From the NCBI GenBank assembly GCA_946885925.1, contig CAMPHP010000041.1:1-11301 (forward strand): 11,301 nucleotides of DNA, written 5' to 3'. Shown here in pieces: positions 1-5,643 of the stretch. The stretch's first letter is position 1; every line of letters begins with the position of its first letter. The notes under the pieces are model-generated. The model was given only the letters and a program-made list of their open reading frames with translations. It was not told where the DNA came from and made no database searches. Source of the DNA: an uncultured Litorilinea sp. (GTDB lineage Bacteria; Chloroflexota; Anaerolineae; Caldilineales; Caldilineaceae). The translations under genes and the position numbers were made by a program.

Positions 1-85
1 TTTCTAGAGCGTGCGTTTTATGTTCGCCTTTTAGGAATAGTCTGGCATAAATCCCGGTTGTGAATATCTTTGCAAAAGAAAAGAT

Positions 86-90
86 AGGAG
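86..90 (+). promoter_or_regulatory. Ribosome binding site of the cupin gene
   Basis: AGGAG lies 7 bases before the ATG at 98 and fixes that start. No convincing -35/-10 pair is visible in bases 1-85. Confidence 0.75.
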
Positions 91-97
91 AATCAAG

Positions 98-484
98 ATG
101 GCAGGGTATGTAATCAACATCGAACAGAAGTCTCTGGAGAACAACTTTTTCCGAGAAGTACTCTACACCGCACCCCACAGCCAGCTTGTTGTGATGTCGC
201 TGAAACCAGGCGAAGATATTGGCTTGGAGACCCATGATGACGTTGACCAGTTTATTCGAATAGAGGCTGGTCAGGGGATCGCACTGTTGGACGGAGGGAG
301 GCATGAGCTAGAAGATGGTTCAGCAGTGGTCATCCCGGCGGGGACTGAACATAATATTATCAACGGCTCCCCATCAGAGCCGTTAAAGCTTTACACCATC
401 TACTCGCCGCCAAATCACCCCGATGGCACGATTCACAAGACCAAGGCCGAAGCCGAGGCTTATGAAAAAGAGCACCATCGCTAG
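98..484 (+). CDS. Small single-domain cupin protein
   Basis: A 128-residue protein that is essentially one cupin beta-barrel. Cupin motif 2 is perfect: G74, P80, G82, H85 and N89 fit G(X)5PxG(X)2H(X)3N. Motif 1 is a variant, with E44-x-H46 and Q51 where the classical family has HxH and E, so the predicted metal ligands are E44, H46, Q51 and H85. The charged C-terminal tail (about residues 112-128) is rich in Lys, Glu and His. There is no signal peptide or membrane segment, so it is probably cytoplasmic. The ATG is supported by AGGAG at 86-90, 7 bases upstream. It stands alone and converges with the kinase gene. Small cupins of this type may be sugar-binding or isomerase-like, or dioxygenases; the substrate cannot be read from the sequence. 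The fold is certain, the function unknown. Confidence 0.9.
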   Translation: MAGYVINIEQKSLENNFFREVLYTAPHSQLVVMSLKPGEDIGLETHDDVDQFIRIEAGQGIALLDGGRHELEDGSAVVIPAGTEHNIINGSPSEPLKLYTIYSPPNHPDGTIHKTKAEAEAYEKEHHR

Positions 485-612
485 AGATTACAGCCGATCT
501 CGCGATCACGATATGGCGGCAAGAGTCGACTAGGCTATGACGAGGCGAACAGCGCGGCGTACCCTACTATGTAAACTGTGCGTAGATCGAGCAAATGGGC
601 TGCCTGAATACT
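485..612. other. Convergent intergenic gap, no feature seen
   Basis: These 128 bases lie between the stop codons of the convergent cupin and kinase genes. A bidirectional terminator would be expected, but I see no long stem followed by a T run on either strand, only the short palindrome TCGCGA near 499. Confidence 0.5.
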
Positions 613-3600
613 TCACTTTGGCATGGGTTTGGATTTGAGCCATGTGAAACGGAAGGTGATACCCCGGTCGTTCTCCGAAATTACCTGTATAGTGCCGCCA
701 TACTGTTCTACCAGTTTTTTCACAATTGCCAGACCCATCCCATTTGCTTCGATCTGATTGCTTGGGCGCAAGGTTTGAAATAGCTCAAAGATGCGGTTGT
801 GGAACTGTTCGGCAATCCCCGGCCCGTCATCGCTCACGGAAAATTCGACATGCGTACCCAGATCCCGCGCATCAATCTGTACTTTGCCATTGGGACGGTC
901 GTGATGTTTGATAGCATTGCCAAGCAGATTACGCATTACCATCTCCAATGGCACGCGCTCGGTGATCAAGGTTGGCATGGGGTCGGCATAGGTGATGGTA
1001 AAGCCAGGGGGTGGCATCAAGGTCTCGATAATGTCCTGGACGAGTGCACCGGTCTCTACTACTTCGAGCGGGTGGTGAATGCGTCCGGCGCGCGCATAGG
1101 CCAGGAGGTCGTCAAGCAATTTCTCCATGCGCTTGACGCGACGGCGCAGTTTGTCAAGGTGTTCTTGCGATAGCGCCGAGAGGGCAGGGTCTGCGTCCTC
1201 GCTGACCCAGGTTGCCAGGTTGTCGATGGCACGCAAGGGAGCCTTGAGGTCATGCGATGCAGCGTAGGCAAATTGATCTAAGTCATGGTTGCTACGGGCT
1301 AGCTCTTCTGTGCGTTCTGCAACACGCTGTTCAAGCTCGGTATTGAGCAGCCGCAGTTTGGCCTCAGCCGCGCGCGCCTCGCCATAGAGTCGTGCGTTAT
1401 CGAGAGCCACGGCGGCATGTTGCGCCACTTCTTCCGCAAAGTGCAAATCGGCTGTGTTATAGCGATAGTTTGATTCAGACCAGACCAGCGTAAGCGCGGC
1501 AAGCGTTTGGTCGCGCACCTTGAGGGGAACAATCAGGGCAGATTTGATCCCCACGTTTTTAATAATCGCGCGGTGCTCGTCGGACTTGGCTCTGGCAAGC
1601 AGTGCCTCTTCAGGAATTTCAGGGTAGAACTCAGGCTCTCCACGACGCAAGACTGCATACACTCCCACTGGCGAATTTGGATCAGGCGGAAAGCGCTGGC
1701 GCAACTGGCGCGCCCACTCTGCCTTGGCCGGATCAACATGGGCTACCGCTACCAGTTCTAGCGAACCATCGGCGGCTGGCATTTCAATCACACACCAATC
1801 CCCCAACTGCGGTACGGTCAGATCTGCGACCCGCTGTAACGTAGTTGCATAATCAAGAGAGGAGGCTAGCACCTGGCTGATCTCGCTCAGATAGCGCAGC
1901 CGTTCTTCTGTCTGTTTGCGTTCGGTGATGTCGCGCATGGTTCCTGTTACGCGTGAGGCTTGCCCTTGCGCGTCTTTGCTCACTTGCCCGCTGACTTCTA
2001 CCCAGTGCAATGTGCCATCGGGCCAGATCACGCGATACTCATATTGATAGGAAGCACCCTCCTCTCGCGCCCTCTTTTGTGTGTTGGCAACCAATTGCCG
2101 GTCATCAGGGTGAACATGGGCCAGCCATGCCTCCATCGTAAGGGGTTCGTCAGGCCCATAGTGGGTAATTTTCCGGTAGATGGGCGAAAATTCTCCTTGA
2201 CCCGTATGAATGTCATAGTCAAAGATGCCGATTCTACCAGCTTCGGTCGCCAAGCGCAGGCGCTCTTCACTGAGCCGGAGCGCCTCTTCGGCCTTTTTGC
2301 GCTTGGTGATATCAGTGATCAGCGCGTAAAAGCCAGAATTCACACCGTCGGGCTGCCGGTATGGCACATACGTTGTGAGTACGGTTTTCTGCCCATCAAC
2401 GTACGTAACTTCATTTTCAAAGGTGACTGTCTGACCCGCTAACGCTGCTGCTACGTAAGGCTGTATCTTGGCATAGGCATTCGCTGGCAATATTTCGCGG
2501 ATAGAGCGTCCCAGGATTTCGGCGCGGGATAGCCCAAACCAGCGTTCGTAGGCAGCATTGACAAATTGATAGCGTTCTTGAGCATCCACCGACGAGATGA
2601 GACCGGGTATGGCGTCTGTGATGACGCGTAGCTGCTCTGCACTGGCGCGTACAGCGGCCTCCGCGCGTGCCTTTTCAATCGCGGGCCAGACGCGTGCGGC
2701 TGCGGATTGCAGCATCGCAATTTCATCGTCGCGCCACCTGCGCGGGCTGTGCGTATAGACGCCAAAGTAAGCAACCCAGCGTCCTTCATGTAAGGAAGGA
2801 ATAAACAGAAATGCCCCGACCTCTCCGGCACTGTAAGGCCCCTCACGGGTCCGTGGGTCTTGGCGGGTATCGTGGGCAACCAGCACGCACCCTGCCAGAG
2901 CTTCCGCGCGCATCTCTGGCGTTGAAGTCGCGGATAAGAGATAGGAATGATGCAGGCTCAATCCTTGCGCTGCCCACCGGCACAGGATGGTGCCGCGGTC
3001 TGCATCCACATCTACTTCACTGAGTATGCAGGAATCCACTGCTAGATAGTTGCCGATGGCGCTTGTGACCGTTTTGGCAATCTCATCTGGGTCGGTAAGG
3101 CGTCGTGTCTCGGCACCTAGCTCTATTAGAAATTGTTGGTTGAGTTCACTGTATTTGCGTTCCGTGATGTCGGTGCATGAGCCGATATACCCAGCAAACT
3201 CGCCTCCATCAAAGAGAGGGGCTGCGTTTTCCATCACCCAACGATATTCGCCACTGGCCCGACGCAGGCGATACTCGGTCGTGTAAGGTTGGTGGCTCTG
3301 ATGGGCAGAGCGAACGAGCGAAAGAAAGTGTTCTCTATCCTCTTGCTGCATTGTGTCGAGCCAACCTTCGCCCAACTCTTGTTCCTGGGAACGTCCGGTT
3401 AACTCCAACCAAGATTGATTGAAGAAGGTTCGCAGACCTTCACGGTTGGAAGTCCAGATCAGTACGGGTGCTGAATCTGCCATGACCCGAAAACGCTCTT
3501 CGCTCGCACGCAATACGCTTTCGGACTGCTGGTGGGAGCGTACCCGATTGGCAAGCTCTTGGTTGGCGCGGCTCAATTCCTCAACTTTGCGCTGAAGTTC

Positions 3601-3678
3601 AAGGTTGGTCTTGGCTATCTCTTCGTTCATCAGTTTGGAGTTGCTCGTGGGGTCAGGTTGGGTTGCAGAATTACTCAT
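613..3678 (-). CDS. Soluble multi-sensor (PAS-GAF-PAS-PAS-GAF) histidine kinase
   Basis: A sensor kinase of about 1021 residues. In order: an N-terminal coiled coil (about 18-60), PAS/PAC 1 (about 62-174), GAF 1 (about 181-336), PAS/PAC 2 (about 344-463), PAS/PAC 3 (about 469-588), GAF 2 (about 598-766), a coiled linker, HisKA (about 796-866) and HATPase_c to the end. The phosphoacceptor is H809 in SHDLKAPLR. The ATPase shows the N box (NLLGNAIKHH), the G1 box DDGPGIA and the G2 box NGMGLAI, so it looks catalytically intact. No membrane segment or signal peptide is present, which implies sensing of a cytoplasmic signal. No response regulator or receiver domain lies in the window, so it is an orphan here. 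The ligands are unknown. The start is uncertain: ATG at 3678 gives the most natural N terminus but has no Shine-Dalgarno; an in-frame GTG at 3750 would add 24 residues and also lacks one. A tandem repeat lies just upstream. Confidence 0.93.
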   Translation of the reverse strand: MSNSATQPDPTSNSKLMNEEIAKTNLELQRKVEELSRANQELANRVRSHQQSESVLRASEERFRVMADSAPVLIWTSNREGLRTFFNQSWLELTGRSQEQELGEGWLDTMQQEDREHFLSLVRSAHQSHQPYTTEYRLRRASGEYRWVMENAAPLFDGGEFAGYIGSCTDITERKYSELNQQFLIELGAETRRLTDPDEIAKTVTSAIGNYLAVDSCILSEVDVDADRGTILCRWAAQGLSLHHSYLLSATSTPEMRAEALAGCVLVAHDTRQDPRTREGPYSAGEVGAFLFIPSLHEGRWVAYFGVYTHSPRRWRDDEIAMLQSAAARVWPAIEKARAEAAVRASAEQLRVITDAIPGLISSVDAQERYQFVNAAYERWFGLSRAEILGRSIREILPANAYAKIQPYVAAALAGQTVTFENEVTYVDGQKTVLTTYVPYRQPDGVNSGFYALITDITKRKKAEEALRLSEERLRLATEAGRIGIFDYDIHTGQGEFSPIYRKITHYGPDEPLTMEAWLAHVHPDDRQLVANTQKRAREEGASYQYEYRVIWPDGTLHWVEVSGQVSKDAQGQASRVTGTMRDITERKQTEERLRYLSEISQVLASSLDYATTLQRVADLTVPQLGDWCVIEMPAADGSLELVAVAHVDPAKAEWARQLRQRFPPDPNSPVGVYAVLRRGEPEFYPEIPEEALLARAKSDEHRAIIKNVGIKSALIVPLKVRDQTLAALTLVWSESNYRYNTADLHFAEEVAQHAAVALDNARLYGEARAAEAKLRLLNTELEQRVAERTEELARSNHDLDQFAYAASHDLKAPLRAIDNLATWVSEDADPALSALSQEHLDKLRRRVKRMEKLLDDLLAYARAGRIHHPLEVVETGALVQDIIETLMPPPGFTITYADPMPTLITERVPLEMVMRNLLGNAIKHHDRPNGKVQIDARDLGTHVEFSVSDDGPGIAEQFHNRIFELFQTLRPSNQIEANGMGLAIVKKLVEQYGGTIQVISENDRGITFRFTWLKSKPMPK

Positions 3679-3754
3679 AGATGGATGGTTGAATGCAACG
3701 ACGCGATAGTCAGTGACTTGAATAACGAATAAACGACCTCTATACGCCACCTGT

Positions 3755-3783
3755 TCTAGACTTTATCAATTACAGGGTATCAA
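3755..3783 (-). promoter_or_regulatory. Possible promoter of the histidine kinase
   Basis: On the minus strand TTGATA (3783-3778) is followed after 17 bases by TCTAGA (3760-3755), a fair -35 with a weak -10. It would start transcription near 3748, about at the alternative GTG start, and its -35 lies inside the tandem repeat. This is inference only. Confidence 0.25.
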
Positions 3784-3802
3784 TTACAGGGTCAATTACA
3801 GG
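3766..3802. repeat. Three tandem copies of an 11-bp motif upstream of the kinase
   Basis: TCAATTACAGG occurs exactly three times, at 3766-3776, 3780-3790 and 3792-3802, with start-to-start steps of 14 and 12 bases. On the kinase's coding strand the unit reads CCTGTAATTGA. The position just before the gene suggests a set of regulator binding sites or a slippage-derived repeat. Confidence 0.85.
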
Positions 3803-3841
3803 AGCGAGAGGAGCCTCCGGGTGGAAAATAGACGGACGCTG

Positions 3842-3894
3842 CCGTGACTCTTGGCATGGAATATTCAGAGTGTAACAAAACGCCGAGGTCACGG
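3842..3894. other. Weak inverted repeat between enolase-family and kinase genes
   Basis: CCGTGAC (3842-3848) and GTCACGG (3888-3894) are complementary and flank 39 bases. The stem lies just past the stop codon of the enolase-family gene and could help end its transcript, but it has a long loop and no T run. Confidence 0.25.
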
Positions 3895-3919
3895 TAAGTA
3901 AGAAGATGACAATCTTGGG

Positions 3920-5119
3920 CTACGATTGCAGGTCGTGATACGTCCATCCATGACCGGGCGCAATCAAGAAATGCGTCACCAAGTCCTCTGGCAACTCAAT
4001 GCCGATACCGGGAGTAGTGGGGAAGCGCACAGCGCCATTGACCACCGGTGCAGCAAGTTCTTGGAGTGCTTTACGCAATGGCGACCAGTAGACCTCAGCA
4101 GGTGCCGATTCGTAAATGGGTGTGATGGGCGAATAGGCGGCAAGATGGATATTCGCCATGCCAAGCACACTAGTAGACCAGTTGCCTGGACAGACCAACA
4201 CGCCGCGTGGCTGTGCTAGTTCGACAATGCGTTTGGCTTCGGTTAAACCGCCGCAGGTGGTCATGTAGGGTTGCGCCACGCCGATGCCGCCTTGATCCAT
4301 CATTTGCAGAAATTCCCAACGCGTGGTGGTATGTTCGCCCATCGCAATGGGTATGGTTGTTTGGCTGGTGAGCGCGGCGTAGCCCGCCACAGAATCTACA
4401 GGCAAGGGCGTTTCAAAGAAGGCAATATTAAACTCTGCCAACTGGTTGATTACATTGACGGCTGTGCCTACATCATTCCACAGATAGCCTACATCCACGC
4501 AGAGCGTATCATCCGGGCCGATGGCATCGCGTGTGCGGCGTGTTAATTCGATGATGGTCGCGGCTGGTTGCTTCATCGGCTCAATCTTGAAAGCTCGATA
4601 GCCCAATTGGCGCAGCCGTACCACTCGCTCCACTTGCTCTTTCAGCACGCTCTCCCGATCCCAGCTATCGGAGACAATCGTGCAGTAGGGGACAACCTCT
4701 TGCCGTTGGGCTTCACTCTCAATTTGATGGCTCGCCCGTACCGCACCACCCAGCAATTCGTAGACTGGACGGCCTACTGCTTTGCCGTAAATGTCCCACA
4801 AGGCCACGTCTACTGCACCAATACAGATGATCACCCAGCCGCGCCGGTTACCGTGGAGCATACTGTTGTACAGTTTCTGCCAAATACGTTCGGGGTGAAT
4901 GGGGTCTTCACCAATGAGCAGGTGTCCCAAAAAAGAGTCTGGGCCATCCAGTACGGCGCGAGCTACGCCAGGGGGTACGGTGAAGATCTCTGAAAGACCT
5001 GTAATGCCTTCGTCGGTGTGGATACGCACAAAGGCCAGCCCATCCACGCGTGCCATATCAATGGCGCGGTCAGGAATTGGATCGCCGAGCACAAAAATCT
5101 CAACATGGGTAATTTTCAT
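3920..5119 (-). CDS. Enolase-superfamily protein, mandelate racemase/muconate lactonizing-like, with altered active site
   Basis: A 399-residue protein with the full-length MR/MLE layout: an N-terminal capping domain (about 1-125), a modified TIM barrel (about 145-370) and a C-terminal return to the cap. The three acidic Mg2+ ligands are present at the expected spacing: D209 (CVDVG), E236 (FFETP) and E262 (AMGEH). By alignment from memory with mandelate racemase, the usual KxK is K178-I-E180, the Asp of the His-Asp dyad is Y285 (QPYMTTCGG), and the His is replaced by Gly/Asn in CPGNW (310-314). Family members abstract a proton alpha to a carboxylate, typically in sugar-acid dehydratases or racemases; here the chemistry or acid/base residues must differ, so the substrate is open. 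The start is ATG 5119, with AGGTG 8 bases upstream; an in-frame ATG at 5242 would add 41 atypical residues. Transcription is probably monocistronic. Confidence 0.9.
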   Translation of the reverse strand: MKITHVEIFVLGDPIPDRAIDMARVDGLAFVRIHTDEGITGLSEIFTVPPGVARAVLDGPDSFLGHLLIGEDPIHPERIWQKLYNSMLHGNRRGWVIICIGAVDVALWDIYGKAVGRPVYELLGGAVRASHQIESEAQRQEVVPYCTIVSDSWDRESVLKEQVERVVRLRQLGYRAFKIEPMKQPAATIIELTRRTRDAIGPDDTLCVDVGYLWNDVGTAVNVINQLAEFNIAFFETPLPVDSVAGYAALTSQTTIPIAMGEHTTTRWEFLQMMDQGGIGVAQPYMTTCGGLTEAKRIVELAQPRGVLVCPGNWSTSVLGMANIHLAAYSPITPIYESAPAEVYWSPLRKALQELAAPVVNGAVRFPTTPGIGIELPEDLVTHFLIAPGHGWTYHDLQS

Positions 5120-5127
5120 AGGATGAA

Positions 5128-5132
5128 CACCT
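5128..5132 (-). promoter_or_regulatory. Ribosome binding site deciding the enolase-family start
   Basis: AGGTG on the minus strand, 8 bases before the ATG at 5119, favours this start over the in-frame upstream ATG at 5242. Confidence 0.65.
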
Positions 5133-5174
5133 GGAATGTTTGAGATGGGGTTAGGGGTGAAAGATTGGATTGTG

Positions 5175-5236
5175 ACTTGCGTTAGTTTACCGCAACAAGG
5201 CACAATAGACATCTGCCTGAAGTAATTAACGCAAGT
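5175..5236. promoter_or_regulatory. Inverted repeat upstream of the enolase-family gene, candidate operator
   Basis: ACTTGCGTTA (5175-5184) and its exact complement TAACGCAAGT (5227-5236) face each other across 42 bases, 56-117 bases upstream of the enolase-family ATG. A shorter TTGCG/CGCAA pair with a 9-base gap lies within it (5178-5195). A related sequence, ACTTGTGCTAACTAAC, appears at 5562-5577. The position suits a pair of regulator sites, but no protein is implicated. Confidence 0.45.
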
Positions 5237-5242
5237 TGCCAC

Positions 5243-5274
5243 CTTGGATCGTATCTTACTTGGATCGTAGCTTA
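5243..5274. repeat. Two tandem copies of a 16-bp unit
   Basis: CTTGGATCGTATCTTA at 5243-5258 is followed directly by CTTGGATCGTAGCTTA at 5259-5274, with one mismatch. It sits upstream of the enolase-family gene, next to the candidate operator. Confidence 0.85.
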
Positions 5275-5304
5275 GCGATATTCTGCTGTGGAGGATTCAG
5301 TAAG

Positions 5305-5369
5305 TCTGTCACCCCGGAGGGGTCTCTCTGCTCTGCTGCGCTCCAGAGAGATGCTTACAGCATGACAGA
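5305..5369. repeat. Palindromic repeat unit 1
   Basis: The unit begins TCTGTCA and ends TGACAGA. An inner stem TCTCTCTG (5323-5330) pairs with CAGAGAGA (5344-5351) across 13 bases. The outer arms between stem and ends (CCCCGGAGGGG against GCTTACAGC) are not complementary, so the unit looks like a mix of arms from two variants. Confidence 0.8.
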
Positions 5370-5380
5370 CCAACGTACCT

Positions 5381-5444
5381 TGTCACCCCGCAGGGGTCTC
5401 TCTGCTCCGCCGCGCTGCCCAGAGAGATGCCTGCGGCATGACGG
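5381..5444. repeat. Palindromic repeat unit 2
   Basis: Homologous to unit 1 and starting 74 bases after it. TGTCA opens and TGACGG closes the unit. The inner stem TCTCTCTG (5397-5404) pairs with CAGAGAGA (5420-5427), and the outer arms pair as well: CCGCAGG (5388-5394) with CCTGCGG (5430-5436). Confidence 0.8.
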
Positions 5445-5455
5445 ACGCATTGCTC

Positions 5456-5538
5456 TGTCACCCTGTAAGGATCCGCATCTCTCTGCCCACATTGGCCCAG
5501 GGGGATGCGGATCCTTACAGTACAGGCAGCATGACAGA
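5456..5538. repeat. Palindromic repeat unit 3 with a perfect 17-bp stem
   Basis: The third unit starts 75 bases after unit 2 and again runs from TGTCA to TGACAGA. The stem CTGTAAGGATCCGCATC (5463-5479) pairs perfectly with 5504-5520 across 24 bases. The inner TCTCTCTG is kept, with CAGGGGGA opposite. On the minus strand it lies about 125 bases past the GH2 stop codon and could protect or end that transcript. Confidence 0.85.
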
Positions 5539-5643
5539 ACAGAGTATTCCAAAACGTGGCAACTTGTGCTAACTAACAAGCCGTGGAGATTGCCTTTATG
5601 CCAAAACCAAACTGGGGAGGGCGGAGGTAGGGTTGATACTCCC

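Larger units (their letters stand above)
5223..5575. repeat. Imperfect 23-bp inverted repeat bracketing the repeat-rich gap
   Basis: Arms at 5223-5245 and 5553-5575 match in inverse orientation at 19 of 23 positions, including a perfect 11-base core CAAGTTGCCAC (5232-5242) against GTGGCAACTTG (5556-5566). Between them lie the 16-bp tandem repeat and the three palindromic units. This resembles a small non-autonomous element of about 350 bp with terminal inverted repeats, but I see no clear target-site duplication and no coding capacity. The arms could instead be separate copies of a regulatory or repeat-boundary motif. Confidence 0.4.

Noticed and set aside
58..86. TTGTGA / AAGATA as a cupin promoter
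   Set aside because: The -10 match is poor and would overlap the ribosome binding site, leaving no room for a transcribed leader.
595..783. Small plus-strand frame at the kinase 3' end
   Set aside because: It overlaps the kinase HATPase domain antisense and has no recognisable product or ribosome binding site.
3679..3750. GTG 3750 as the kinase start
   Set aside because: Possible but not preferred: the extra 24 residues are not sensor-like and no Shine-Dalgarno precedes it. It is kept only as an alternative because a leaderless start there cannot be excluded.
5120..5242. ATG 5242 as the enolase-family start
   Set aside because: The added 41 residues do not fit the family, cover the candidate operator and bypass a good ribosome binding site before ATG 5119.
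5305..5538. CRISPR array, because of regular 74-75 bp spacing
   Set aside because: Each unit is palindromic over most of its length, there are no short constant repeats separated by unique spacers, and no cas gene is in the window.
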